Assembly: GCF_008084905.1 (NCBI RefSeq)
Contig: NZ_VSFC01000032.1
Span: forward strand, 16,132 to 80,131
Direction of reading: 5' to 3'
DNA: 64,000 bases
DNA from: Xanthomarina maritima
GTDB lineage: Bacteria; Bacteroidota; Bacteroidia; Flavobacteriales; Flavobacteriaceae
Below the pieces are notes generated by a model. That model had not been told where the DNA came from. It did no database searches and was given only the letters and a program-made list of their open reading frames with translations. The position numbers and the translations under genes were made by a program. Numbering within the stretch: position 1 is the first letter of the stretch; each line of letters opens with the position of its first letter. Below are positions 24,817 through 34,582 of the stretch, one piece after another.

Positions 24817-26706
24817 TTATTTCTTTATAAGTTTCTTACTTATGGTGGAATTGCCTTGAGTGAATTTCAATATATAAATGCCTGAATTTAAATTTTCAAT
24901 ATTTATAATTTGCGACTGATTAATTGTTTTAGTCAAGACTCTTTTTCCTAAAATATTGTAAATTTCTATTTGAGTTTCATTAGGGTTTTTAAGTTGGATA
25001 TTCAGGATGTCTGATACAGGGTTTGGATAAATGTTGAAATCTTCAGAAGTAAAATTGTCTGTAGATAAAATTAAGATTGTATGGCCTAAATCTGAACACG
25101 TATTTGATGGATAAGAAACCCAATCGTTGATATTAAAAGTAGTACTTGGAGTTGGATACCAACTTGGAGATTTTACTAACGTAACATTTTCACCAAAAAC
25201 GGTTGCATCACCTAATGTTCCAATAATGTCAATAAGGACATCGTTTTTAAATAATCCAATAGCATCATTTCCATTGAAGGATGTAATTGTATTATTAAAA
25301 TCGTCCACAACATTTGTACAAACTGCCAAAGAACCATTAGCTATTACAAAAGTTTCCCCATAATTAATAGTGGCATTTGTTGGAAAATTATATGTAGCAG
25401 TCCAAGTTGGTGAACCATTAGAGCTTAATTTGATAGTATAAACTGAAAGATCTACAACAGGACTGAAAGACCAGTTTGAGATTTCAAGTGCTTTATTATT
25501 TGAGCTACCTTCCATATATTCGGTAAAGAAAATTTCAACTGAATTACCAGTACCATTATCAGTAGTCATTTCACAAGATTCATTACTAAAACCAGATTCA
25601 TTACCAGTTGCATCTTTAGCTTTAATAGTAAAACAATAGTTAGTGTCAGCAGTTAACCCAGTTACTGTAAACGAATTTGTTGTAGAGTTGAAACTGTTTG
25701 TTCCATCTACATAAATATCATAAGATGTTACTGCAATATTATCTGTTGAGGCTGTCCAAGCTAATGAAATAGTGTTGTCTGTTGGATTGGAAGCCACTAA
25801 GTTTGCAGGATTTGTTGGAGCTTCTGTATCTGGAGTTGGATTCCAAATTAGAGCTACCCACTCCGGATGATCAACAAATGGATTTCTATTACCTTGATGG
25901 TGATAGTATATATTATTATTTCTATCCATCTCTTTTTCAGATACTGGATCCATTTCATGCCAAGTCATTAAAATACTTAAAAAGGTATTATCGAAAACCT
26001 GATCTGAAGTTCCATTAAACATGGCAAAACCTCCCCAAGCACTTACTTGATCTTCATAACGAGTAGCGAAATAGAAATAAATACGAGCTATATCACCTTT
26101 AAATTCATCAATTGGTTCGAAAACTTTTCCAGTATAACCAGCAGAATATCCACTATTTAAATTGTTTCCTAGTTTAGACCCATTTTGTGTTGGATTTGTA
26201 ATTCCATTTTGTTCGTTTGGGTCTAGTTGCGCATCGTCAACTACACCAAAAGGTTCATTTCCTCTAAAACCATTGACACGACCATCTGTTGGTAGTAATT
26301 CATGAGCATCACTATACATTGGTGTTTGATCGTTAAAAACAGATTTTGGGATTACATGTTCTTTGTTATAACAATCACCTTCACTACTGTAATTTCCACA
26401 TTCATCTGTGATAGGTATGAAGTTGTAAGGATCGTTAGGCGTATTATTACCGTTATTAGGAATTTCAGAGTAAATATCTAAAATAGTATTACTTCCATTA
26501 GAATCGTAATAGTTATCACGATCATATGTAGCAATAAAACCATCCATAGCATTATATCCTTGATCATTATGGTCGTCAATAATATTATGTAATTGCGTTT
26601 TTAAGGTGTAACCAGTACCAGTAGCTGAGTTGTAATATCCAACTGGAATTTGAGCAAAAGTTGCTGCTGAAATTAATAATAATAGTAAGGTGTAAAAATG
26701 CTTCAT
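24817..26706 (-). CDS. secreted endonuclease I with FnIII, lamin-tail and T9SS sorting domains
   Basis: A 629-residue exported protein. A signal peptide (about 1-18, ending T-F-A-Q) precedes an endonuclease I (EndA/NucM) domain with the catalytic segment N-K-E-H-V-I-P-K-S and conserved D-A-H-E-L-L-P-T-D. A fibronectin type III domain (about 290-380) begins D-T-E-A-P-T-N-P; a lamin-tail-like domain (about 390-540) opens V-E-I-F-F-T-E-Y-M-E-G-S; a T9SS sorting domain ends the protein (F-N-I-Y-P-N-P to I-S-K-K-L-I-K-K). It should be exported through the Sec and type IX systems and degrade extracellular nucleic acids, probably for nutrient supply. Confidence 0.93.
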   Translation of the reverse strand: MKHFYTLLLLLISAATFAQIPVGYYNSATGTGYTLKTQLHNIIDDHNDQGYNAMDGFIATYDRDNYYDSNGSNTILDIYSEIPNNGNNTPNDPYNFIPITDECGNYSSEGDCYNKEHVIPKSVFNDQTPMYSDAHELLPTDGRVNGFRGNEPFGVVDDAQLDPNEQNGITNPTQNGSKLGNNLNSGYSAGYTGKVFEPIDEFKGDIARIYFYFATRYEDQVSAWGGFAMFNGTSDQVFDNTFLSILMTWHEMDPVSEKEMDRNNNIYYHHQGNRNPFVDHPEWVALIWNPTPDTEAPTNPANLVASNPTDNTISLAWTASTDNIAVTSYDIYVDGTNSFNSTTNSFTVTGLTADTNYCFTIKAKDATGNESGFSNESCEMTTDNGTGNSVEIFFTEYMEGSSNNKALEISNWSFSPVVDLSVYTIKLSSNGSPTWTATYNFPTNATINYGETFVIANGSLAVCTNVVDDFNNTITSFNGNDAIGLFKNDVLIDIIGTLGDATVFGENVTLVKSPSWYPTPSTTFNINDWVSYPSNTCSDLGHTILILSTDNFTSEDFNIYPNPVSDILNIQLKNPNETQIEIYNILGKRVLTKTINQSQIINIENLNSGIYILKFTQGNSTISKKLIKK

Positions 26707-26712
26707 TCGTTT

Positions 26713-27927
26713 TTATTTTTTCTTTTCTAATAATGCCATATAAAACCCATCGAAACCAGATTTGTGAGATAAGATTTTATTGTCTTTTACAAATGTAAAA
26801 CCTTTTCCGTTTTCAGATGTTAAAAATTTGTCAACTTGATTTTGATTTTCTGAAGGTAAAACAGAACAAGTTGCATACACAAGTTGTCCTCCTGCTTTTA
26901 CCATTCTAGAATATTGTTGAAGTATGTCTTGTTGTGTTTGTTTTATATTTTCAATAAAGTCTGGTTGCAATTTCCATTTGGCATCCGGATTTCTACGTAA
27001 CACGCCAATTCCAGAACATGGAGCGTCTATTAAAACACGGTCGACTTTATCATATAGTTTTTTAATAACTTTAGTAGAGTCTATATGTCTTGGCTCAATA
27101 TTATGAGCGCCATTTCTTTTAGCTCTACGCTTTAATTCTTTTAATTTATTATCGTAAATGTCCATGGCAATAATTTGCCCTTTGTTATCCATTAGAGAGG
27201 CTAAATGCAATGCTTTTCCTCCAGCTCCAGCACAAGCATCTACGACACGCATTCCTGGTTCTACATTTAAAAACTCTGCTACTAATTGAGAAGAAGCATC
27301 CTGGACTTCAAAATGTCCATTTTGGAAAGCTTCAGTAGTAAATACGTTGGCACGTTCTTTTAATTTAAGAGCGTTTGGATAATCTTTTAGAATCTCTGTT
27401 TCAATGTCTAAATCGAATAATTCTGACTGTAATTTTTCTTTTGTAGTCTTTAACGTGTTTACTCTTAGAACTACATCTGCTTGCTCGTTTAAAGCAGCTA
27501 TTTCTTTAGTCCAAATAGCTTTTCCAAGTTCTTTTTCGCCTAACTCATCTAACCAATCTGGAATAGACTCTTTAAATTTTCTGATTTTAGAAAGCTCATC
27601 GAACCGACCTTTTATTTTTCTAGTTGGCGTGTTTTCGAAATATTTCCAATCAGGTAATTTAATGCCACGTAAAGTTGCCCAAACAGCAAAAATTCGCCAT
27701 AAATCTTCACGACTATAAGGTTCTTTTACTTCAGCAATTTCAGAATATAAACGCTTCCATCTAACAATTTCGTAAGTAGTTTCAGCAACAAAAGCACGAT
27801 CTCGAGCTCCCCAACGTTTATCACGTTTTAATAATTGTTGAATAACTTTATCTGCATATTGACCTTCATTGAAGATTAATGTTAATCCATCAATTGTTGC
27901 AAAACATAAATTCCTGTGTAATCTCAT
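26713..27927 (-). CDS. RsmB/NOP-family rRNA cytosine-C5 methyltransferase
   Basis: A roughly 404-residue SAM-dependent RNA methyltransferase. An N-terminal NusB-like region precedes the Rossmann domain with motif V-D-A-C-A-G-A-G-G-K-A-L-H-L-A. The two catalytic cysteine motifs are D-A-P-C-S-G-I-G and Y-A-T-C-S-V-L-P-S-E-N, the hallmark of m5C enzymes. It most likely modifies 16S rRNA like RsmB, though a tRNA target cannot be excluded. The start M-R-L-H-R-N-L-C at 27927 is preferred over an in-frame ATG 21 nt upstream. The gap to the endonuclease gene is 6 nt. Confidence 0.9.
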   Translation of the reverse strand: MRLHRNLCFATIDGLTLIFNEGQYADKVIQQLLKRDKRWGARDRAFVAETTYEIVRWKRLYSEIAEVKEPYSREDLWRIFAVWATLRGIKLPDWKYFENTPTRKIKGRFDELSKIRKFKESIPDWLDELGEKELGKAIWTKEIAALNEQADVVLRVNTLKTTKEKLQSELFDLDIETEILKDYPNALKLKERANVFTTEAFQNGHFEVQDASSQLVAEFLNVEPGMRVVDACAGAGGKALHLASLMDNKGQIIAMDIYDNKLKELKRRAKRNGAHNIEPRHIDSTKVIKKLYDKVDRVLIDAPCSGIGVLRRNPDAKWKLQPDFIENIKQTQQDILQQYSRMVKAGGQLVYATCSVLPSENQNQVDKFLTSENGKGFTFVKDNKILSHKSGFDGFYMALLEKKK

Positions 27928-28063
27928 TTTAATTTTATAAGCTTGCAAAGTTACGTTAAATGAGATGAATTCACGAATGTTTTTTTAATTGTTACTTGTT
28001 TAGCTGTTTGTTGCTTAGTTAAGCCTAATAAACTACATTTATAGTGTTAATTTATTTTTAGAT

Positions 28064-29104
28064 ATGACGCGTATTATAGTAGTTGTTTTAGTTGTTTTAA
28101 TGTGTTCCTGTGAAAAGAAAGAAACTTTTATTCCAAGAGATTTTAATACTGTTGAAATTGAAACCATTTTAGAAGATTCTTTGCTTAGCATAAGAGCCAT
28201 AGACGTTTTAGATGATAACAGTCTTGTTTTTGCTGCAAATAATGGAGCTTATGGACTTTATAATCCAAAGAAAAATAGTTGGCAAATTTCTAAGCAAGTA
28301 TACGATTACTTACAACTTGAATTTAGATCTGTTGCACATACCACTTCTGATTTTTTTATGTTGAATGTAGGAAGTCCAGCCATGTTGTTTAAAACTGGAG
28401 ATCAAGGCAACATGGAATTGGTTTATTTTGAAGAACATCCAAACGTTTTTTATGACTCTATGTCTTTTTGGAATGATCTAGAAGGTATTGCTATTGGAGA
28501 TACAATAGATGAGTGTTTGAGTATTATTATTACTAGAGATGGAGGAAATACCTGGAAAAAACTACCTTGTGATTTGTTGCCAGAAGGTATAGAGGGTGAA
28601 GGTGCTTTTGCAGCTAGTAATACCAATATTGCTATTTTAGGAAGTAATACTTGGGTTGCCACAACAGCTGGTAGAGTTTATTTCTCTAAAGATAAAGGAG
28701 AAACTTGGAGTGTTGAACAAACACCAATTATACAAGCAAAAGAGACAGAAGGTATTTACTCAATTGAATTTTATGATGAAATGAATGGTTTTGCCATAGG
28801 AGGAGATTATACCAATCCTGACTATAATAAGTCTAATAAAATAATAACTACTGATGGAGGAAAAACTTGGACGTTAGTAGCTTCTGGAGAAGCTCCTGGT
28901 TATAGAAGTTGTGTACAGTACATTCCAAATAGAGAAGGGAAGGAGTTAGTGACAGTAGGTTTTAAAGGAATTGATTACAGTAAAGATGGAGGCTTGTCTT
29001 GGAAAAGTTTAAGTAAGGAAGGTTTTTACACACTTCGGTTTTTAAATGATAGTGTGGCTTATGCTGCTGGTCAAAAACGAATAAGTAAATTAACGTTTAA
29101 ATAA
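28064..29104 (+). CDS. BNR/Asp-box beta-propeller lipoprotein
   Basis: A 346-residue protein with a lipoprotein signal (V-L-M-C-S-C near residue 16) and at least four Asp-box repeats: T-R-D-G-G-N-T-W, S-K-D-K-G-E-T-W, T-D-G-G-K-T-W and S-K-D-G-G-L-S-W. These form a sialidase/sortilin/Ycf48-like beta-propeller. Similar proteins are often labelled oxidoreductase or glycosyl hydrolase without evidence; I see no catalytic residues that would justify either. It is probably anchored to a membrane facing the periplasm. It is transcribed alone, with a strong terminator after it. Confidence 0.8.
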   Translation: MTRIIVVVLVVLMCSCEKKETFIPRDFNTVEIETILEDSLLSIRAIDVLDDNSLVFAANNGAYGLYNPKKNSWQISKQVYDYLQLEFRSVAHTTSDFFMLNVGSPAMLFKTGDQGNMELVYFEEHPNVFYDSMSFWNDLEGIAIGDTIDECLSIIITRDGGNTWKKLPCDLLPEGIEGEGAFAASNTNIAILGSNTWVATTAGRVYFSKDKGETWSVEQTPIIQAKETEGIYSIEFYDEMNGFAIGGDYTNPDYNKSNKIITTDGGKTWTLVASGEAPGYRSCVQYIPNREGKELVTVGFKGIDYSKDGGLSWKSLSKEGFYTLRFLNDSVAYAAGQKRISKLTFK

Positions 29105-29133
29105 AAAAAGAGAAGCCATTGGCTTCTCTTTTT
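29105..29133. terminator. bidirectional terminator
   Basis: AAAAAGAGAAGCC and GGCTTCTCTTTTT form a perfect 13-bp stem with a 3-nt loop between convergent genes, with T runs on both strands. Confidence 0.92.
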
Positions 29134-29136
29134 TTT

Positions 29137-29580
29137 TTAAGGTTTTTCTTTTCGTTCTTGATGATGTCTTTTTCTGTATTCCTCAAACATTTTGCGTTTA
29201 AAATTGTCTTCTGCCTTTTTTAATAGTACAATTTTTTTGGCCGAAATAACTTTTTGTAAATCGGTTATAAGTTTGTTGTAAATTTCACTTCTTTTATTGT
29301 TTAAAGATTTCATTTCCTCTAGCATGGCTTTTGCATGGGCTTCAGTTAGATTCTCAATATTACTCTCGTTTCTAACTTCATGCGCTTCTTTTTTTAATGC
29401 ATTTTTTTGATCTTCGAAAGTATTGTAAATGGGCCAGAATTTTTCAGCTTCAGAAGAAGTTAAATTTAATTGTTCTGTTATATAAGCTGTTTTAAGAGCT
29501 TCAATTTTCTCGTGTTTATCTTGAGAAAAGCCAGATAAGCTAAATAAAGTAAGGATTGTTATTATAATTAATTGTTTCAT
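29137..29580 (-). CDS. Spy/CpxP-like periplasmic protein of an ECF sigma operon
   Basis: A 147-residue exported protein with a signal peptide (about 1-19, ending G-F-S-Q) and an otherwise helical, very charged mature part. The pattern L-T-S-S-E-A-E-K-F-W-P-I-Y and the long helices resemble Spy/CpxP-type periplasmic proteins; in Flavobacteria such genes are labelled sensor of ECF-type sigma factor. It is third in an operon after the sigma factor and the anti-sigma-like protein, so it may report envelope state to them. The function is inferred from position and composition. Confidence 0.7.
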   Translation of the reverse strand: MKQLIIITILTLFSLSGFSQDKHEKIEALKTAYITEQLNLTSSEAEKFWPIYNTFEDQKNALKKEAHEVRNESNIENLTEAHAKAMLEEMKSLNNKRSEIYNKLITDLQKVISAKKIVLLKKAEDNFKRKMFEEYRKRHHQERKEKP

Positions 29581-29592
29581 TTTTTAAATAAG

Positions 29593-30090
29593 TTATTCAG
29601 AAATAAAATCTTCTAATTCTGATATGTTGTATAAATAATTTTCCAGTGATGCATTGCTAATGGACTCTTCTAAAATAAAAGAGGAAATGTCTATATCTTC
29701 AATAATTTCAGTTTCTAAATCTAAAGTTTCAAATTCTTGATTAGTCACATAATTATCTAAAGCTTCAGTTTCAATAGTATCAAAACTGATGTTCTTGTTG
29801 AAAATATTCAGATTAAAGAGTAATACAATGGTTGCAGCCACACTGGTAATTGCAATCATATTATGTTTTGAAAATAAAGAAATAACTTTACTTTCTTTCT
29901 TCTTTGAAACTTGACTGAGAATTTTGTCTTCAAGAGATTCAAAATAATTTTCAGGTACTTTAAAACTTGTTTTTTTAATTTTTTTATCTAGATGAATTTG
30001 AGACCATATGGTATCTTCCAAATTATTAAAATAATCTGGTGGAACTTTAAATCCTGAATTTTCTTTGTTATTTATGTAGTTCTTTTTCAT
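29593..30090 (-). CDS. probable membrane anti-sigma factor
   Basis: A 165-residue protein with a cytoplasmic N-terminal part, one transmembrane helix (about 94-112, I-A-I-T-S-V-A-A-T-I-V-L-L-F) and an acidic outer part. Two similar motifs, F-K-V-P-P-D-Y-F-N-N-L-E-D and F-K-V-P-E-N-Y-F-E-S-L-E-D, occur in tandem before the helix; this motif is common in Bacteroidota anti-sigma-like proteins. It lies 33 nt downstream of the ECF sigma gene. There is no classical zinc anti-sigma HxxxCxxC motif. Confidence 0.7.
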   Translation of the reverse strand: MKKNYINNKENSGFKVPPDYFNNLEDTIWSQIHLDKKIKKTSFKVPENYFESLEDKILSQVSKKKESKVISLFSKHNMIAITSVAATIVLLFNLNIFNKNISFDTIETEALDNYVTNQEFETLDLETEIIEDIDISSFILEESISNASLENYLYNISELEDFISE

Positions 30091-30123
30091 CTTAATACTT
30101 AGACTATATTTTTTTATAAAAGT

Positions 30124-30666
30124 TTAATGGTTAGTTAAATAGTCTTCTAGTTTATTTACTGCTATGTGGTATGATGCTTTTAAAGCACCTTCGCTCGTAT
30201 CCAATATTTGTGCCATATCTTTATACTTTATGTCTTGAAAGTACCTCATATTAAACACCAGTTGTTGTTTTTCTGGTAAAGTGGCAATAGCTTGTTGTAA
30301 TTTAAGTTGAATTTCATCTCCTTCAAAATAAATGTCTGCTTTTAGATTGTCTATAGCTAATTGTTGCATGTCATGGTTAGGCATTTGTACATGCTTTGCT
30401 CTTTGCTTTATGAAGGTTAAAGATTCGTTGGTAGCAATTCTGTACATCCAAGAATAGAGTTTACTGTCTCCATTAAAGTTATGAATATTTTTATAGATTT
30501 TTATAAAGGTATTTTGAAGTACATCATCCGTGTCGTCATGAGATTTAACAATATGACGAATATGCCAATATAAGCGTTCCTTATATAGAGAGATTAATTC
30601 TCTAAAAGCGCTTTCTTTATTGTTTTTTGATTTAAGATCTTCTAATAGGATTAATTCTTCTATCAC
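30124..30666 (-). CDS. ECF-type RNA polymerase sigma factor
   Basis: A 180-residue sigma-70 family protein with only regions 2 and 4. Region 2 includes D-D-V-L-Q-N-T-F-I-K-I-Y and Y-S-W-M-Y-R-I-A-T-N-E-S; region 4 includes L-P-E-K-Q-Q-L-V-F-N-M-R-Y and a helix-turn-helix (D-I-K-Y-K-D-M-A-Q-I-L-D-T-S-E-G-A-L-K-A). It directs RNA polymerase to a specific regulon, probably envelope-related, under control of the membrane protein encoded next. It is the first gene of a three-gene operon. Confidence 0.93.
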   Translation of the reverse strand: MIEELILLEDLKSKNNKESAFRELISLYKERLYWHIRHIVKSHDDTDDVLQNTFIKIYKNIHNFNGDSKLYSWMYRIATNESLTFIKQRAKHVQMPNHDMQQLAIDNLKADIYFEGDEIQLKLQQAIATLPEKQQLVFNMRYFQDIKYKDMAQILDTSEGALKASYHIAVNKLEDYLTNH

Positions 30667-30830
30667 TTGATTATTTTAGTTTTAGACTTCTCAAAATACG
30701 GATAGTTTAATGTAAAAAAATGTTAAAAAGTTAAATAACTGTAAATCAAAGCAATAAATTGATAAACATCGATGAACTGCATTGTTAAAACGATGAAGTG
30801 TAAATTTTATTTGGTTATTTTATAATTTTG

Positions 30831-30926
30831 TTTTATGTTTACACCAACCGACCTACTTAATTGTTAGTTTTCCCCAAATCTAACAATAGCAAAAAAGGGC
30901 AATACGTAAGTGTTGCCCTTTTTTTA
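30831..30926 (+). ncRNA. candidate small RNA with two hairpins
   Basis: An exact -7 element TAATTTTG (30823-30830) is followed about 30 nt later by a hairpin, TTGTTAG (30861-30867) with CTAACAA (30880-30886), and then by a terminator with AAGGGCAA (30895-30902) and TTGCCCTT (30913-30920) plus eight T. The stretch before the first hairpin, with ACCAACCGACCTAC, is unusually GC-rich for this intergenic DNA. No TTG lies at -33. The terminator also serves the minus-strand ABC gene, so the hairpins alone do not prove an RNA. It could relate to known flavobacterial small RNA families; I cannot confirm that. Confidence 0.35.
30891..30926. terminator. bidirectional terminator after the ABC exporter gene
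   Basis: AAGGGCAA and TTGCCCTT form a stem with a 10-nt loop, flanked by A6 on the left and T8 on the right. It lies 22 nt beyond the ABC exporter stop on the minus strand. Confidence 0.85.
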
Positions 30927-30948
30927 ATTTTATAAGGATATTTTATTT

Positions 30949-32778
30949 TTAAGAATCAAAACTCTGCATGTCTACTAATTTTTTGTATATGCCATTTTTT
31001 GCAATCAATTCGTTATGTTTGCCTTGTTCGGCAATTTCACCTTTCTGCATTACCACAATAGTATCAGCATTTTGAATGGTTGAAAGTCTGTGTGCAATAA
31101 CAATAGATGTTCTATTTTTCATCATATTCTCTAATGCCACTTGTACCAATCTTTCACTTTCAGTATCTAGGGCTGATGTAGCTTCGTCTAGAATCATAAT
31201 TGGTGGGTTTTTTAAAACAGCTCTGGCTATACTTAAACGTTGTTTCTGACCTCCAGATAGCTTGTTTCCAGAATCTCCAATATTAGTTTCAATTCCTTTT
31301 GGAAGGTCTTTAACAAACTCCCAAGCATTTGCAATTTTTAGAGCTTCAATAACTTCATCATCTGTTGCGTTTTCTTTACCTAATAGAATATTGTTTTTAA
31401 CTGTATCGTTAAATAAAATAGAATCCTGAGTAACTAAACCCATTAAACTACGTAGTGATTTTTTTGTTAAATTCCTTATATCTATACCATCTATTTTTAT
31501 TGAACCCTCAGTAACATCATAGAAGCGAGTAACTAAATTTGCTATTGTTGATTTACCACTTCCAGATTGACCTACTAAAGCTATACTTTTGCCTTTAGGA
31601 ACATTGACTGAAAAGTTTTTTAGAACTAAATCATCTTCGTATTTAAAAGATATATTTTCTATAGTAATTTCCTTCTCAAAGTCCTGTTTAATAATAGCAT
31701 CAGGTAAATCTTCTAAAGAACTTTTTGTTTCTAATACATATAGTACACGTTCTGCTGCTGCATTTCCAGACTTTACTTGATAACTTGCTTTACTTATAGC
31801 TTTTGCAGGTGTTAATATTTGATAAGCTAAAGCCATATATCCTATAAACGCACCACCAGATAATGTTTGTTCCACCATTACCATATTACCACCATACCAA
31901 AGTAAAGCAGCTATAGTGGCAATACCAAGAAATTCGCTTGTAGGTGATGCTAAATTCTGGCGATTCATTAAAGTATTAGAAAAGTTGTAGAACCTATTTG
32001 TAGATTCTTTAAATCTTGAATAAAATATTGATTCAGCATTAAATCCTTTAATGACTTTTAATCCACCTAGAGTTTCTTCTAAAGTAGATAAAAAGACTCC
32101 TTGTTCTCTTTGAACTTTATCTGATTTTCTTTTTAAGCTTTTACCAATTCTAGAAATAATTAATCCAGCTACTGGAATAAAAATGAATACAAAGATGGTA
32201 AGTTTAGTAGAAATAGCAAACATTGCTATTATTGCAAATAAAATGGTTAAAGGCTCTTTTACTATTAGCTCTAAAACCGAAAGCATGGAATTTTTTACTT
32301 CAGTAACATCTCCAGAAATTCTTGCAATAATGTCTCCTTTCTTTTTTTCTGAATAGAAAGAAATGGGTAAGGTTATAACTTTTAAGTAAATCTCATCTCT
32401 TAAATCTCTTAAAACACCATTTTTTAAAAATGTAATGAAAAATAAGGCTAAATAATTAAATATGTTTTTAAGAAGAAATAAACTTATAATTAAGACAATC
32501 ATGTAAAACAATGCTCTTTGTGGCCCATCGTTTTCACTAGTTGTTGTAACTATATAGTTTAAATAATTTTCAAGGTAATCTTTTAAGTGTTTAACTCCTT
32601 TATATAATGGTTTGTTATATACTTTTTCGCTTTCTCCAAAAAGAACATTTATCATAGGCATTAAAGAAACCATAGCTAATGTGCTAAATAAGGCATAGAA
32701 TATATTACATATTATATTTAAAACAGCATAGCTTTTATAAGGTTTAATAAAACGAGAAAGTTTCTTGATATAATCCAT
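30949..32778 (-). CDS. MsbA-type ABC exporter (fused permease and ATPase)
   Basis: A 609-residue half transporter. Six transmembrane helices lie in the first 330 residues; the ATPase domain follows, with Walker A G-Q-S-G-S-G-K-S-T, signature L-S-G-G-Q-K-Q-R and Walker B I-M-I-L-D-E-A-T-S-A-L-D. The homodimer probably flips lipid or another hydrophobic substrate across the inner membrane; MsbA-like lipid A export is the most likely role but a drug exporter cannot be excluded. Its ATG shares one base with the stop of the upstream phosphomutase gene (TAATG), which implies coupled translation. Confidence 0.9.
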   Translation of the reverse strand: MDYIKKLSRFIKPYKSYAVLNIICNIFYALFSTLAMVSLMPMINVLFGESEKVYNKPLYKGVKHLKDYLENYLNYIVTTTSENDGPQRALFYMIVLIISLFLLKNIFNYLALFFITFLKNGVLRDLRDEIYLKVITLPISFYSEKKKGDIIARISGDVTEVKNSMLSVLELIVKEPLTILFAIIAMFAISTKLTIFVFIFIPVAGLIISRIGKSLKRKSDKVQREQGVFLSTLEETLGGLKVIKGFNAESIFYSRFKESTNRFYNFSNTLMNRQNLASPTSEFLGIATIAALLWYGGNMVMVEQTLSGGAFIGYMALAYQILTPAKAISKASYQVKSGNAAAERVLYVLETKSSLEDLPDAIIKQDFEKEITIENISFKYEDDLVLKNFSVNVPKGKSIALVGQSGSGKSTIANLVTRFYDVTEGSIKIDGIDIRNLTKKSLRSLMGLVTQDSILFNDTVKNNILLGKENATDDEVIEALKIANAWEFVKDLPKGIETNIGDSGNKLSGGQKQRLSIARAVLKNPPIMILDEATSALDTESERLVQVALENMMKNRTSIVIAHRLSTIQNADTIVVMQKGEIAEQGKHNELIAKNGIYKKLVDMQSFDS

Positions 32779-34508
32779 TAGTTTAGTTTCATGTCGTTTA
32801 TAATGGCATCGATTTTTGTTTCTAATTGCTTTTCAACTTCAATAAAATCTGATTCAGATTCTAATTTCGTGTTTGCACTAATATAGAACTTAATTTTTGG
32901 TTCAGTACCACTAGGTCTTAAGGCTATTTGGCTGCCATCTTCAGTGTAATAAATCAACACATTAGATTTTGGTACAGTTATAGCTTCTTCTTTTCCGGAA
33001 ATTGGGTTTAAGGCTATAGAACTTTGGTAATCTTCAATTTTTATTACTTTAGAATTGTTAATAACAGTAAGTGGTTTTTTTCTGAAATCAATCATCATTT
33101 GCTTGATTTCTTGAGCACCTTCAATGCCTTTTTTAGTGATTGATATTAAGCGTTCTTTATATAAACCGTGTGTAACATAAAGTTTGATTAATTCGTTATA
33201 AAGTGAAGAGCCTTTTGCTTTAGCTTGAGCTGCAATTTCGCAAGCGAGTAGAGAAGCAGTTACGGCATCTTTATCTCTAACAAAATCGCCAACCATAAAA
33301 CCGAAACTTTCTTCGCCACCACCAACAAAATCTAGTTCTGGAAAGTCTTTGATCATTTTAGCAATCCACTTAAAACCGGTTAATCCAATTTTACATTCTA
33401 CACCATAAGCATTAGCAAGCACATTCATCATTGGAGTTGAAACTATGGTCGAGCCTATAAATTCTTTGCCTTTAATTTTTCCTTGAGATTGCCATTGTTT
33501 TAATAAGAAATCTGTCATCATTAGCATGGCTTGATTTCCATTAAGCAAGGCCATATTTCCATTAAAATCTCTAACTGCAATTCCTATTCTATCGCTATCT
33601 GGATCTGTACCGATTACAATGTCTCCTTCAACTTTATCTGCTAAATTTAAAGCCATTTTTAAGGCTTCTGGTTCTTCAGGGTTTGGCGAAGCCACAGTAG
33701 GAAAGTCGCCATTAGGCTCGGCTTGTTCTTCAACTATATGGACGTTTTTATAGCCAGCTTGTTTTAAGGTGTCTGGAATAATGGTTATAGAAGTCCCATG
33801 CAAAGATGTAAACACAATGTTTATGTTGTCTTTGGCTTGTTGAGCTGTGTTGAAACTTCCATTTTTTATAGACGCATTAATAAAAACTTCATCAACCTCT
33901 TTTCCAATATATTGAATTAACTTATTATTAGCTTCAAATTTGATTTCAGAATAGTCTAAGTTGTTTATTTCAATTATAATTTCGGCATCTTGAGGTGGTA
34001 CCAATTGACCTCCATCTTGCCAATATACTTTATAACCATTATATTCTGGAGGATTGTGAGATGCTGTTAGTACAATACCACAATGGCAACCTAAATGTTT
34101 TAACGTGAATGACAGTTCTGGTGTTGGTCGTAAATCTTCAAACAAGTAAACCTGAATGTTGTTGGCAGAAAATACATTGGCTACCAGTTTTGCTAGTGAT
34201 TGACTATTGTGTCTACAATCGAAAGCAATGGCTACTTTTAGTGTTTCATTAGGAAACGATTGATGTAAATAATTGCTTAATCCTTGTGTGTTTTTCCCAA
34301 GAGTATATTTATTAATTCTGTTAGTACCAATTCCCATAACACCACGCATACCACCAGTTCCAAACTCTAAGTTTTTGTAGAAACTTTCTTTAAGTTCTTT
34401 TGGATTTGAAGCAATTAATTTTTTTATATGTTTTTGCGTATCATTATCAAAAGCAGGTGTTAACCATGTATTTACTCTTTCTAATAATTCCGGTTCAATG
34501 TATATCAT
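32778..34508 (-). CDS. phosphoglucomutase/phosphomannomutase-type phosphosugar mutase
   Basis: A roughly 576-residue alpha-D-phosphohexomutase. The phosphoserine loop is [11 protein letters not shown]; the magnesium loop is [10 protein letters not shown]; the sugar-binding motif is G-G-E-E-S-F-G-F; the phosphate-binding C-terminal motif is R-P-S-G-T-E-P-K. It interconverts sugar 1- and 6-phosphates, supplying glycogen, cell wall or exopolysaccharide precursors. The start M-I-Y-I-E-P-E-L at 34508 is preferred to an ATG 21 nt upstream. It is coupled to the downstream ABC exporter. Confidence 0.93.
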   Translation of the reverse strand: MIYIEPELLERVNTWLTPAFDNDTQKHIKKLIASNPKELKESFYKNLEFGTGGMRGVMGIGTNRINKYTLGKNTQGLSNYLHQSFPNETLKVAIAFDCRHNSQSLAKLVANVFSANNIQVYLFEDLRPTPELSFTLKHLGCHCGIVLTASHNPPEYNGYKVYWQDGGQLVPPQDAEIIIEINNLDYSEIKFEANNKLIQYIGKEVDEVFINASIKNGSFNTAQQAKDNINIVFTSLHGTSITIIPDTLKQAGYKNVHIVEEQAEPNGDFPTVASPNPEEPEALKMALNLADKVEGDIVIGTDPDSDRIGIAVRDFNGNMALLNGNQAMLMMTDFLLKQWQSQGKIKGKEFIGSTIVSTPMMNVLANAYGVECKIGLTGFKWIAKMIKDFPELDFVGGGEESFGFMVGDFVRDKDAVTASLLACEIAAQAKAKGSSLYNELIKLYVTHGLYKERLISITKKGIEGAQEIKQMMIDFRKKPLTVINNSKVIKIEDYQSSIALNPISGKEEAITVPKSNVLIYYTEDGSQIALRPSGTEPKIKFYISANTKLESESDFIEVEKQLETKIDAIINDMKLN

Positions 34509-34582
34509 GTTTAAAAAAATGTGATGCAAAAATAAGTAATTCTAAAAAGATAAGATGAAATTACTTCTAATTAGTTTGGGTA

